Assembly (NCBI RefSeq): GCF_002778315.1
Contig: NZ_NESA01000002.1
Coordinates: 186,001 to 250,000 of the forward strand
Source: Limnohabitans sp. JirII-31
Lineage (GTDB): Bacteria; Pseudomonadota; Gammaproteobacteria; Burkholderiales; Burkholderiaceae_C
DNA length: 64,000 bases
Direction: 5' to 3'
Positions within the stretch are counted from its first letter, which is position 1, and every line of letters starts with the position of its first letter. The translations under genes and the position numbers were made by a program. Below are positions 16,729 to 25,057 of this stretch, in pieces. The notes beneath the pieces are model-generated. The model was not told the DNA's origin and did not search any database. It was given only the letters and a program-made list of their open reading frames with translations.

Positions 16729-17065
16729 CATTCTTGACCAGCTTGTAGAGATCAGGCAAATCATTGCAAATGGTTTGCCACACCATTTCAAAATCCACTT
16801 TGTCGTAACCATGCGATAGACGATTGCGCATGGCATACATGACTTGCCATGGAATTTCTTCATTTGCTGCGGCAAATGAGGGATCAACCCGTTGGATGTT
16901 GTTGGCGGCTTCGCCAATGATCTCGATGTTGCGAATCACCGCATCCTGAATCAACTCACTATTGAGAAACCCAAGTTCGTCAATGTCAGCCGTGTGGCGC
17001 TCAATGCGCTCAATGGCAGCAAGAATGTGGCCCAAGTAGTCAGGCGCTCGCAATGCTTTCTTCAT
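16718..17065 (-). CDS. hepT: HepT-type RNase toxin (HEPN, DUF86)
   Basis: 115 aa with the HEPN nuclease motif R-x4-H-x-Y as RNRLSHGY (R80, H85, Y87) and the family segment AVIRNIEIIGEAANNI. HepT toxins are RNases silenced when the partner MntA adds AMP to the tyrosine of this motif. The start overlaps the upstream mntA stop by ATGA. The pair sits on the opposite strand between fliJ and fliO, as an inserted accessory module. Confidence 0.88.
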   Translation of the reverse strand: MKKALRAPDYLGHILAAIERIERHTADIDELGFLNSELIQDAVIRNIEIIGEAANNIQRVDPSFAAANEEIPWQVMYAMRNRLSHGYDKVDFEMVWQTICNDLPDLYKLVKNVKP

Positions 17066-17352
17066 ACAGGGGCCGCTTCGGCCAATACAAAGTTGCGGAA
17101 TTTGTCAGGCAAGGACTTGGGGGTCAGTACATCGACAGGAACGCCCAAGAGCTTTTCTAGTTCAACTTGAATCTTGGCGATATCCATCAAACTGGTGTTT
17201 GGTGTTGGGTCAATCAAGAGGTCTAAGTCACTGCCTTCGTGGTCATCGCCATGGAGCACTGAACCGAAAACACGCGCATTGCGGGCACGATGACGTTCAA
17301 CCACAGTGCGAATAGCAGCACGGTTTGTTTGCAGGGCAAGAGATGGCTTCAT
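17062..17352 (-). CDS. mntA: MntA-type nucleotidyltransferase antitoxin
   Basis: 96 aa from the ATG at 17352 (MKPSLALQT), preceded by AGGAA with good spacing; a further in-frame ATG at 17376 would add 8 residues. It has the minimal nucleotidyltransferase signature GS-x10-D-x-D: G30-S31, D42 and D44. Members of this family AMPylate and neutralise HepT. It is the first gene of a two-gene unit with hepT. Confidence 0.86.
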   Translation of the reverse strand: MKPSLALQTNRAAIRTVVERHRARNARVFGSVLHGDDHEGSDLDLLIDPTPNTSLMDIAKIQVELEKLLGVPVDVLTPKSLPDKFRNFVLAEAAPV

Positions 17353-17388
17353 GAGTGTTCCTACATTGAAATCCAATTTAATCGTAAC

Positions 17389-18138
17389 TTAGTTTGCACC
17401 TGCAACCCAGCCCGCTTGCAGCCAATGGCAGTAGCGGTCTTTGAAGGCCCAGGGCATCAGCGTGGTGGCTGTGCCTGGTGGAAACACCTGGGCCGTGAGA
17501 TGGTCCACCCAGACCTCTTGGGCTCCAACCTCGCGCAGCAGGGCTTGGGTGTGCTGGCTGTTGATGTGGCTGTTGTCCAAGCCTGCGCGTGTCAACGACG
17601 CGATGCGACTCATCCACAGCCTGTTGTCCTGGGTCGGACCGGAATACAGGTCATGCACGCTGCCCCAGTGACGCCCTTGCAAGGTGTCTTTCAACGACGC
17701 CAGGTCTTGTTCTGCCCGCACCTCGTCGCGCACACGAAAGCGGTGCTGGCCCAGCATGTTGTCAAACCACACGCAGGCTTGGGGGTGACGTTGCAGCACA
17801 TCGCGCAGATGGAGCAACGCGTCTTCGCGGTGGTGTTGCAGGGTGATGCCCTGCGCGCGCAGCGTCTTGCCGTGGCGCCAGTCAAACAAACGGGCTGCCA
17901 GAGGGTCGATGTCGTAAGCGTCGATGCGTTTGAAACGCAGCAGCCAGCTCGGCGGCATCATCCAGCCCGCGCTGGCACCAATCAACAGCAAATGGCCTGA
18001 CCCTGGCGTGACGTGGTTCAAAAAATCTTCAAGCTGTGCGACGGTGGCTTGCCATTGCGAACGTGTGTAGCAGGCGTGCACATGCCAGTTCAGTCCACCG
18101 GTGCCACCGGCATGCCAGAGGTCGCGCACAAAGCCCAT
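17389..18138 (-). CDS. Hypothetical protein, possibly SAM-methyltransferase-like
   Basis: 249 aa; not a family I can name with confidence. Residues about 47-80 read as a Rossmann-type start: GHLLLIGASAGWMMPPSWL, then IDAYDIDPLAARLFDW. This resembles motif I and the acidic end of beta-2 in class I methyltransferases (YDIDP). Further on, CVWFDNMLGQ could be the motif IV region. No signal peptide is seen. It lies 14 bp after the adhesin-E-like gene on the same strand, inside the block that separates fliJ from fliO. Confidence 0.6.
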   Translation of the reverse strand: MGFVRDLWHAGGTGGLNWHVHACYTRSQWQATVAQLEDFLNHVTPGSGHLLLIGASAGWMMPPSWLLRFKRIDAYDIDPLAARLFDWRHGKTLRAQGITLQHHREDALLHLRDVLQRHPQACVWFDNMLGQHRFRVRDEVRAEQDLASLKDTLQGRHWGSVHDLYSGPTQDNRLWMSRIASLTRAGLDNSHINSQHTQALLREVGAQEVWVDHLTAQVFPPGTATTLMPWAFKDRYCHWLQAGWVAGAN

Positions 18139-18151
18139 GTGGGGTCAGCCC

Positions 18152-18544
18152 TCAGCAGACCAGGCGCATGATTTTGTGAATCGGGGTGTCGGGTGGCACT
18201 GGCTCAAACGGACCGATGACGCCTTCGCTGGAAAGCGTCTCGCCACTCAAGCGCACGCCCGAGTGGTACGAGAGCGACAGGGTGCGCACGGTCTCGGCTT
18301 TGCAGTCGAACTCCATTTGCATGCGGGTTGACTTGAAGGTTTTGCCATTGTGTTGGTTGACCTTGGGCGTGCGGTAGTCCAGCGCCGTCCAGACCTTGCG
18401 GTGGTCGCCTGATTTCACCTGGGTGTCGAGATCGACGTAGAACGTGCCGATGTCAAACAGCCCAACCGCCGTCCAATTGGCGGCGTGCAGGGTTTGGCTG
18501 GCAAGCAAGCTGGCGGCAAGAAGAAGGGCGTGGCGCTTTTTCAT
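18152..18544 (-). CDS. Secreted adhesin-E-like protein
   Basis: 130 aa from ATG 18544 (MKKRHALLLAASLLASQTLHA), a clear signal peptide probably cut after LHA. The mature part has the pattern WTAVGLFDIGTFYVDLDTQV, then VWTALDYRTPK, then MEFDCKAETVRTLSLSYHSG. This matches my recollection of the small surface-adhesin protein E family, which occurs as an uncharacterised periplasmic protein in many betaproteobacteria. Reading upstream to 18595 would add a charged leader without a signal-like start. It diverges from fliO. Confidence 0.65.
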   Translation of the reverse strand: MKKRHALLLAASLLASQTLHAANWTAVGLFDIGTFYVDLDTQVKSGDHRKVWTALDYRTPKVNQHNGKTFKSTRMQMEFDCKAETVRTLSLSYHSGVRLSGETLSSEGVIGPFEPVPPDTPIHKIMRLVC

Positions 18545-18583
18545 GAAAGAACTATACCGCCCACCTCTGGGTGTCGGACGGGT

Positions 18584-18599
18584 TGGCACAACCATTGCA
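18584..18599 (+). promoter_or_regulatory. sigma54 (-24/-12) promoter for fliOPQR-flhB
   Basis: TGGCACAACCATTGCA has GG at 18585-18586, GC at 18597-18598 and TTGCA at the -12 element. It lies 61 bp upstream of the fliO ATG. It gives the export-gate operon its own sigma54 start after the inserted block. Confidence 0.8.
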
Positions 18600-18659
18600 A
18601 TACCTTGTGCATAGGCACTTCAAGTGTCAAAAAACCGTCACGTCGCCAAGGAAGTCACC

Positions 18660-18932
18660 ATGCAAAGTTTCAATTGGACCCAGTTCATCGCCAGCACGCT
18701 CAGCGTGTTGCTGCTGCTGTTGGGCGCGTGGTGGTGGGTCAAGCGCAATAAGAACCTAGGAGCCATGGGCCACGCGGACCGCCGCATCCAGGTGTTGGAG
18801 GCCTTGCCCTTGAGCTTGAAGCACAAGATGGTGTTGATTCAGGTCGATGGGCAACTGGTGCTGGCCAGCGTCAGCCCTGGTGAAGTCAAAACCCTGCACG
18901 CATGGACACAAGGAGCTGACCATGTGGCATAA
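18660..18932 (+). CDS. fliO: Flagellar export apparatus protein FliO (short)
   Basis: 90 aa from ATG 18660 (MQSFNWTQF), with AAGGAAG at 18648-18654; an earlier in-frame ATG at 18624 has no ribosome site. One membrane helix (about residues 9-26) is followed by the FliO motif with a short cytoplasmic beta-rich tail (RRIQVLEALPLSLKHKMVLIQVDG). FliO helps FliP assemble into the export gate. Its last codons overlap the fliP start. Confidence 0.85.
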   Translation: MQSFNWTQFIASTLSVLLLLLGAWWWVKRNKNLGAMGHADRRIQVLEALPLSLKHKMVLIQVDGQLVLASVSPGEVKTLHAWTQGADHVA

Positions 18933-19689
18933 GCCTATCGTTCGCAAGATCTTGTATGTGATCTTGGCACTTCTTTTATTGGCTTTGCTCATGTTGCCCA
19001 CCTTGGGTCATGCGCAAGGTATTCCCTTGGTCAATGTCAGCGGTGGCAAAGCCGGTCAGCAATACAGCATGAGTTTGCAGTTGCTGGGCTTGATGACAAC
19101 GCTCACGCTGTTGCCCTCGATGCTGCTGATGATGACCTCGTTTGTGCGCATCATCATCGTGTTGTCTATCTTGCGCCAGGCGCTGGGCACGGCACAAACA
19201 CCGCCCAACACCGTGCTGGTGGGACTGGCTTTGTTTTTGACGTTCTTCATCATGTCGCCCGTGTTTGAGCAGGTCTACAAAGAGGCCGTCGGTCCTTACA
19301 TGAACAGCAACCTCGATTTCGACAAAGCTTTGATCAAGGCCGAAGTGCCGGTGCGTGACTTCATGATGAAGCAGACCCGTGAAGACGATATTGCCATGTT
19401 CATGCAAATCTCTAACCGCCGTGAGTTGGAAAGCTCTGAACAAGTGCCTTTCACCACCTTGATGCCAGCGTTCATCACGTCGGAAATCAAGAGCGCCTTC
19501 ACCATTGGATTTTTGATTTACATCCCGTTTGTGGTGATCGATTTGATTGTGGCCAGCGTGTTGATGTCCATGGGCATGATGATGCTGTCGCCCATGATCA
19601 TTTCGATGCCCATCAAGCTGATGCTGTTTGTGTTGATTGACGGTTGGACGCTGTTGATGGCGTCACTCGCCAACAGCTTTGTGTTTTAA
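18922..19689 (+). CDS. fliP: Flagellar export gate protein FliP
   Basis: 255 aa from ATG 18922, preceded by AAGGAG at 18910-18915. It has an N-terminal signal peptide ending near GHAQG, as in other FliP. Signature segments are MMTSFVRIIIVLSILRQALG and FTIGFLIYIPFVVIDLIVAS, with four membrane helices. It forms the FliP5Q4R1 export gate. It overlaps fliO by 11 bp and is followed by fliQ. Confidence 0.95.
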   Translation: MWHKPIVRKILYVILALLLLALLMLPTLGHAQGIPLVNVSGGKAGQQYSMSLQLLGLMTTLTLLPSMLLMMTSFVRIIIVLSILRQALGTAQTPPNTVLVGLALFLTFFIMSPVFEQVYKEAVGPYMNSNLDFDKALIKAEVPVRDFMMKQTREDDIAMFMQISNRRELESSEQVPFTTLMPAFITSEIKSAFTIGFLIYIPFVVIDLIVASVLMSMGMMMLSPMIISMPIKLMLFVLIDGWTLLMASLANSFVF

Positions 19690-19700
19690 GGAGTAGACCC

Positions 19701-19970
19701 ATGGACAGTGCAGCCGTTGTTGATTTGGCCCGTCAGGCGTTGTGGATGACCATGATCATCTCGGGCCCTCTGCTGGGCGTGGGTTTGATCGTGGGTTTGG
19801 TGGTGGGTATTTTTCAAGCCGCGACGTCGATCAACGAGCAGACCCTGAGCTTCATTCCTAAGATTTTGGCGGTCGGCCTGACCATGTCAGTGGCCGGGGG
19901 CTGGATGATCAACACCATGGTGGACTACACCAAGGGCATCTTCACCCGCATTCCCAGTTTGTTCATGTAA
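19701..19970 (+). CDS. fliQ: Flagellar export gate protein FliQ
   Basis: 89 aa from ATG 19701, with AAGGAG at 19688-19693. Two membrane helices form a hairpin. The family pattern is visible: ALWMTMIISGPLLGVGLIVG, then FQAATSINEQTLSFIPKI. It is the small gate subunit between fliP and fliR, with 6 bp to fliR. Confidence 0.94.
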   Translation: MDSAAVVDLARQALWMTMIISGPLLGVGLIVGLVVGIFQAATSINEQTLSFIPKILAVGLTMSVAGGWMINTMVDYTKGIFTRIPSLFM

Positions 19971-19976
19971 GTCACC

Positions 19977-20744
19977 ATGAACCTCGCGCTCATCGACATC
20001 CTCGATAAATTTTTGGTCGTCATTTGGCCGATGTTGCGCTTGTCTGCGTTTTTAGCGTTCACTTCTATTTTTTCGATCCGTGCGGTCAACATGCGCATTC
20101 GCATTTTGTTGGCCTTCTCGATGGCCTTTGTGGTCACACAGCAAATTGACATTCCGCGCATCGACCCCCTCACGGCTGAAGGCCTGATGGAGATTTCACG
20201 CCAAATTCTGATTGGCCTGACCATGGGCCTGGTGTTTCAAGTGGCATCTGCGGCTCTGGTGGTGGCGGGGCAGGCGGCTTCGGCTTCCATGGGCTTGACC
20301 ATTGCCAACATGATTGACCCCAACATGGGCAACGTGCCGGTGCTGTCGGCGTTTTTCAACATCATGGGTACCTTGATTTTTTTGGGCATGGGCGGTCACT
20401 TGATTGTGTTTGGCCTGGTGCTCGAGTCGTTCAAGCTGTTGCCGATTGGCCAGGAGTTCTTCAGCCAAGACATGCTGGGCAAGATGATTCATTGGAGCGC
20501 CATGATGTTTTTGGGCGCGCTGTTGATTGCCTTGCCCGTGATGATGACGCTGCTGTTCATCAACGTCGGCTTGGGCTTTGTGGCCCGTGCGGCTCCGAGT
20601 TTGAATATTTTCACGGTCGGTTTTCCGGCCCTGATCTTGACCGGTTTTGTGATTCTCATCATGTCGATGGGCAACAACGTGGCGCGCATCCAGTGGATCT
20701 GGGCGCAGTCGTTTCTGATGCTTCGCTCTTATTTAGGGGAATGA
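19977..20744 (+). CDS. fliR: Flagellar export gate protein FliR
   Basis: 255 aa, with about six membrane helices over the full length and the FliR segments RQILIGLTMGLVFQVASAA and GMGGHLIVFGLVLESF. It completes the export gate with FliP and FliQ. The flhB start follows 1 bp after its stop, so the two are tightly coupled. Confidence 0.94.
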   Translation: MNLALIDILDKFLVVIWPMLRLSAFLAFTSIFSIRAVNMRIRILLAFSMAFVVTQQIDIPRIDPLTAEGLMEISRQILIGLTMGLVFQVASAALVVAGQAASASMGLTIANMIDPNMGNVPVLSAFFNIMGTLIFLGMGGHLIVFGLVLESFKLLPIGQEFFSQDMLGKMIHWSAMMFLGALLIALPVMMTLLFINVGLGFVARAAPSLNIFTVGFPALILTGFVILIMSMGNNVARIQWIWAQSFLMLRSYLGE

Positions 20745-20745
20745 C

Positions 20746-21894
20746 ATGGCAGAAGAAAGCGGCCAAGACAAAACCGAAGAACCTACCGCGCAGCGGCTGA
20801 GCAAGGCCCGTGAAGACGGACAAATTGCGCGGTCGCAAGAACTGCCGCCTGCCGCCATGATGGTGGTGGCCACCTTGTTCTTCACCATGATGGGACAGTA
20901 CCTGTTTACCAAAATGGGGGGCTTGTTCAAAAGCCAGTTGAACTTTGACCCACGCACACTCGACAAGGCTGAGTTGCTGCCTGCGGTGTTTGGCAACGCG
21001 ATGGTGGATGGGTTTTTGATTGTGCTGCCGCTGATGGCCGTGCTGTATGTGATTGCCGTGTTGTCCACCACGCTGGCCGGCGGCTTTATCTTTTCACCGC
21101 ACTTGGCCTTGCCCAAGTTCAGCAAGCTCAACCCGATGTCGGGTTTGGCGCGCATGTTTGGCATGGACGCGCTGATCAACTTGGGCAAAGCGGTGGCCAA
21201 ATTTTTGGTGGTGGGTGCCATCTTGTTGATGTCCATCATGAACAACCTCAACGACTTGACCAACATTTCCCAAATGGATTTGGGGGAGGCCATCAAGGTG
21301 TCGGGCACGATCATCGTGGATGCTTGTTTCTGGCTGAGTTTGGGTTTGGTGCTGGTTGCGTTGGTGGATGTGCCTTTGCAGCGTCACCAGCTCAACAAAA
21401 AACTCAAGATGACCAAACAAGAGGTGCGCGACGAAATGAAGAACTCAGAGGGTAGCCCTGAGGTCAAAGGTCAAATTCGTCGTCGCCAGCGCGAAATCTT
21501 GGAAAACAAAATGATGGGCAAGGTGAAAGACGCGGACGTGGTCATCACCAACCCAACCCACTTTGCGGTGGCTTTGTCGTATGACCCCACCGGAGACGGT
21601 GCACCGCTCTTGGTGGCCAAAGGTGAAGACGGTTTGGCAGCCCGTATTCGTGAAGAAGCACAGGCGCATGGTGTGTATCTTTTTGAGGCGCCTTTGTTGG
21701 CCCGCGCCTTATACTTCACGACGAAGTTAGACCACCCCATTCCAGAGGCTCTGTACCACGCGGTTGCGCAGGTCATTGCTTATGTGTTCAGTTTGAACCA
21801 GTCGTATGGACGAGGACATGAGGTGGTCAAGCCCACGCCGTCCATCCCCGATGAGATGAAGTTCGATGCCAACGGCGTCTTGATGAACACATAA
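20746..21894 (+). CDS. flhB: Flagellar export switch protein FlhB
   Basis: 382 aa. It has a charged N-terminus (EESGQDKTEEPTAQRLSKAREDGQ), four membrane helices, and a cytoplasmic autocleavage motif NPTH at residues 269-272. Cleavage between N and P switches export from rod/hook to filament proteins. It is the last clear flagellar export gene in this operon; flhA is not in the window. Confidence 0.95.
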   Translation: MAEESGQDKTEEPTAQRLSKAREDGQIARSQELPPAAMMVVATLFFTMMGQYLFTKMGGLFKSQLNFDPRTLDKAELLPAVFGNAMVDGFLIVLPLMAVLYVIAVLSTTLAGGFIFSPHLALPKFSKLNPMSGLARMFGMDALINLGKAVAKFLVVGAILLMSIMNNLNDLTNISQMDLGEAIKVSGTIIVDACFWLSLGLVLVALVDVPLQRHQLNKKLKMTKQEVRDEMKNSEGSPEVKGQIRRRQREILENKMMGKVKDADVVITNPTHFAVALSYDPTGDGAPLLVAKGEDGLAARIREEAQAHGVYLFEAPLLARALYFTTKLDHPIPEALYHAVAQVIAYVFSLNQSYGRGHEVVKPTPSIPDEMKFDANGVLMNT

Positions 21895-21910
21895 GACCCG
21901 AGTTGCCCGC

Positions 21911-23362
21911 ATGACTGACATTTACCAAAGCCCCGGTGACCGGTTGCGTTTTGAAATTCTCCTGAAGTCCTTGACCGAAGGAAGTCTCAATTTGGCGGTG
22001 TTGAGCGATCACGACCAAGTGCTCGACTTCTACGGCAAATTGTTCGACGAACGCTTGCGTGCGCAAGGTGAAACCCACATCGAATTTTGTGCTTCCACCA
22101 ATTCAGAACAATTGGTCAAAAAGTTCAATGAAATCTTGTCGGAGCTCACACTCAACCAAGCCTTGGAAAAAGACAAGAAGCATGCGCCACGGCGCTACCT
22201 GGTGTTTCGCGACTCCATCTTGATGCAAGACTTCGAGTTGCAGTTGTTGGCCCGTTTGGTCAATGGTTTTCCGGCAGGCAATATCAGTGTCATTTTGTTG
22301 CTCAACCGCAGCGCCAACTACCGCAGCAAGTTGGAGGCGTTTGGCAAAAACCTGTTGCAATGGGAAGTTGAGACCCAAGCAGGGCAAGCCAAGAAGCCAT
22401 TGGAAAACTGGGTGGCTGAGCCCCCCAAACCCACATGGCGTGTGCCCGGTGCTGACAAACCAAAACAAGAACCCGTGTTGTTGCCCGAGTCACAAGCTGT
22501 GACGCCGGCTGCGCCTGCGGTGTCGGCAGCGGCCTTGTCACCGCAGAACTTGCCCGAACTCTCGCGTGAGCCCACGCTGTTGGCCGAGGTGGTGCCGCCT
22601 CAAGCGCCCGAGCCTGCGCTGGTGTTCGAGCGACCTGCCCGCAAAACGCCTTGGGGCCTGATTACCTTGGCGGTGTTGTTGTCGATCGCGGCCTATGGCT
22701 ACATGTACCGTGATGCGTTGCTCGACGAAGTTGAGTTGATGAAGAAATACCTGCTGCGCGGCACACCCGCTGTGGCCACGCCCGCAGAAGATGCGGCCAG
22801 TGCCGCTGCTTTGTCTGCCCAAGCATTGGCTTCTGCCGAGGCTTTACAGGCCGCCGCTTCTGCAGCATCTGCGGCAGAACCCGTCGCGTCAACCGCCAGT
22901 GCAGCGGTGGGCCCTGTGGTGGCCGCTGAGCCAGCAGCGTCAGCGCCAGCGCCTGCGCCTGCGGTGGTCGCGTCCTCTGCGCTGGCAAGCGCCAAGCCGT
23001 TGGACAAGGCCAGCGACAAACCAGCCGAAAAAGCCGTCGCCGCCAAGCCGAGCGAGCCCAACGCATTGAGCGAGGCGACAGATGAAGAATGGCTCAAGCA
23101 ATTACCACCCAACAGCTGGGTGGTTCAGCTGGCGGCGTTTGACACCGAGAAAGAAGTGGTGGCATTCAAACGTAGCCATAAGTTGTATGCCAGCGCCCGC
23201 ATCATGACACCACGTAAAAAAGGTGGCAACAAACGCTACTTTATTTTGGTGTCTGGCCCTTTTGCCAGCAAATCTGAAGCCGATGCTTATATGCAGTCCA
23301 GCCCGCTGCTGGGCAAAGCATGGCTGCGTGGCAGCCAGTCTTTGAAAACTCAGTTCGAGTGA
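21911..23362 (+). CDS. Membrane protein with C-terminal SPOR domain (DamX-like layout)
   Basis: 483 aa. Residues 1-160 look like an alpha/beta domain resembling AAA+ proteins but with no Walker A motif. A single membrane helix lies at about 248-266 (WGLITLAVLLSIAAYGYMY), followed by a long Ala/Pro/Ser-rich linker. Residues about 400-480 are a SPOR domain (WVVQLAAFDTEKEVVAFKRS, KRYFILVSGPFASKSEADAY), which binds denuded septal peptidoglycan. The layout recalls DamX. It follows flhB by 16 bp, so cell-pole or septum targeting linked to flagella is possible. Confidence 0.75.
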   Translation: MTDIYQSPGDRLRFEILLKSLTEGSLNLAVLSDHDQVLDFYGKLFDERLRAQGETHIEFCASTNSEQLVKKFNEILSELTLNQALEKDKKHAPRRYLVFRDSILMQDFELQLLARLVNGFPAGNISVILLLNRSANYRSKLEAFGKNLLQWEVETQAGQAKKPLENWVAEPPKPTWRVPGADKPKQEPVLLPESQAVTPAAPAVSAAALSPQNLPELSREPTLLAEVVPPQAPEPALVFERPARKTPWGLITLAVLLSIAAYGYMYRDALLDEVELMKKYLLRGTPAVATPAEDAASAAALSAQALASAEALQAAASAASAAEPVASTASAAVGPVVAAEPAASAPAPAPAVVASSALASAKPLDKASDKPAEKAVAAKPSEPNALSEATDEEWLKQLPPNSWVVQLAAFDTEKEVVAFKRSHKLYASARIMTPRKKGGNKRYFILVSGPFASKSEADAYMQSSPLLGKAWLRGSQSLKTQFE

Positions 23363-23390
23363 TTCAGAGCGTTCAGGTGAAGGAATGTTG

Positions 23391-23837
23391 ATGAGTACGT
23401 CAGAAGAAGCCCAGTTGATTCGTCCAGACCAAGACGACACCCCTATCGTCGTGAAGGACGAGGGTGCGACCTTTGTGCGGTCCGCGCCAGAGAGCTTGCC
23501 GCACATCACCGTGCCTGATTTGGCGCCAGACGCCGCAGGCATGTCTGCCGAAGCCTTGGCACAAGTCCCCACGCTGACCGAGCAGGTGAAGGCTTCTGAA
23601 CCTGTGCTGACCGAGCCCGAGTTGCCAGCGCAAGAAGTGATGCAAGTAGAGGTGTCACACCAAGAGTCCATGCCTGGCGCAGACCTTCCTCCGATGTCCA
23701 TGACTTTGCCTCAAGGTCTGCCCAGTCATGTCGAATCATGGTTGCAGCAATGCCAAAGCCGGATCAACCAGCTCACAAACGAAATTCACAAACTCAACGA
23801 TCGACTCGATCAAATTGACCACAAACCAAAGGCGTGA
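23391..23837 (+). CDS. Hypothetical acidic protein with C-terminal coiled coil
   Basis: 148 aa from ATG 23391. The AAGGA at 23380-23384 fits this start better than the ATG at 23385 that directly abuts it. The first 110 residues are acidic and Pro/Glu-rich, probably disordered. The last 40 form a predicted coiled coil (WLQQCQSRINQLTNEIHKLN). No signal or membrane segment is present. It lies between the SPOR protein and the coiled-coil membrane protein on the same strand. I recognise no family. Confidence 0.55.
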   Translation: MSTSEEAQLIRPDQDDTPIVVKDEGATFVRSAPESLPHITVPDLAPDAAGMSAEALAQVPTLTEQVKASEPVLTEPELPAQEVMQVEVSHQESMPGADLPPMSMTLPQGLPSHVESWLQQCQSRINQLTNEIHKLNDRLDQIDHKPKA

Positions 23838-23839
23838 AG

Positions 23840-25057
23840 ATGGCGGATCCGCAACAAACCAACGACAAAGCGCAGGCGCCTACCCTTGATGTGGATCTGA
23901 CCGCCCAGCGCCTGACTGAGTTGGCCAATTCGTCACTCGACAGCAACGAGATGGCGCGCCAGATCGAAGAGTTGACTTCGGTGGTGCTGGATTCAGCCGA
24001 AGTGTCGACACGCTCGGCCACCATTGCAGCCGATGTCAGTTCCAGCATGCGCGATGTGGTGGACAAGATTCAAGAAAACAACCGCCGCAATGTGCTGCAC
24101 TCGCGCATCATGTTGGGTTCGTTCGTGGCCTGTTTGTTGATTGCGATGGGCATCTTTTTCGCCATCACCATCAAGATGACCAAATCGATCAAAGAGCTCG
24201 ACACCATGCTGTATGCCATGGCCAAGCGTGTGATTGAGGTCGATGCGAGCATCAGTTCCATCAGCAAGACCAACGCCGATTTTTCAGAGATCACCGAAAA
24301 GCAAGAAGAGATTGTGACCACCCAGACACGGGTGGCCAGTCGTTTGGAAGAGCTTGGCCGTGCCATTTCGTCCATGCCCAACAACGTGGCTGACCAGGGC
24401 AACAAAGTCAACGACCCCAAATTCCAAAGCATGCAAAAACAGTTGCAAGGCCTGGAGTCCAAACTGGTGGCCTTGGATGGCAAGTTGCAGCTGTTTGCGC
24501 AAGCCGCCTCATCGGCCAAATCAGCGCCCGCTGCGCCAGCGGCCAATACCCAAGCCATCTTGAGCGAGCTTCAAAAACTCAAGCAAGACATCACCTTGGC
24601 CAACCAAGCCCAAGACAAAGCACAAATGAGCGTGGCCAAGGCGGCTGTGGCTGCGGCTGCGGCTGCGACGGCGGCAGAAAAAGCCGCAGAAAAAGCGGCG
24701 GCCTCTGAAAAAGCAGCCGGTGCAGAACGCATGGCTTCGCAAAAGGCAGCGGCTGAAAGAGCCGTGGCGATGCGCATGGGTCAAGAGAAGTCTGCCGAGC
24801 AATTGGCCGCAGAAAAACAGGCGGCTGAACGTGCTGCGGCAGCACGCGCCGCCGCACAAAAAGCAGCGGCAGATCGTGCAGCAGTTGACAAGGCCCTGGC
24901 CGATAAAGCCGCCGCCGCGGCAGCCAGTGCAGAAAAGGCCGCCGCTGCTGCTGCCGCAGCGGCAGAGAAGGCCCGTGCTGCGGCAGTGCCAGCAGCACCG
25001 GTTGTCAAAGACAACGCGATCCGCTACCCGCGTGTGCCAGCTTCAGGCGCGCAATAA
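23840..25057 (+). CDS. Coiled-coil membrane protein with Ala/Lys/Glu repeats
   Basis: 405 aa from ATG 23840 (MADPQQTND); a GTG at 23834 overlapping the previous stop is possible but lies too close to AAAGG. A single membrane helix lies at about residues 91-113 (GSFVACLLIAMGIFFAITIK). The part before it is helical, and the part after it forms long coiled coils. From about 275 there is an Ala/Lys/Glu tract (AAEKAAEKAAASEKAAGAER and variants), resembling the TolA stalk in composition. The 3' end overlaps the convergent FMN protein gene by 15 bp. No named family is recognised. Confidence 0.6.
   Translation: MADPQQTNDKAQAPTLDVDLTAQRLTELANSSLDSNEMARQIEELTSVVLDSAEVSTRSATIAADVSSSMRDVVDKIQENNRRNVLHSRIMLGSFVACLLIAMGIFFAITIKMTKSIKELDTMLYAMAKRVIEVDASISSISKTNADFSEITEKQEEIVTTQTRVASRLEELGRAISSMPNNVADQGNKVNDPKFQSMQKQLQGLESKLVALDGKLQLFAQAASSAKSAPAAPAANTQAILSELQKLKQDITLANQAQDKAQMSVAKAAVAAAAAATAAEKAAEKAAASEKAAGAERMASQKAAAERAVAMRMGQEKSAEQLAAEKQAAERAAAARAAAQKAAADRAAVDKALADKAAAAAASAEKAAAAAAAAAEKARAAAVPAAPVVKDNAIRYPRVPASGAQ

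Noticed and set aside
23600..25030. Repeat-like Ala/Lys/Glu DNA as a possible tandem repeat or CRISPR
   Set aside because: Repetition is at the amino-acid composition level only; no fixed repeat/spacer unit exists.
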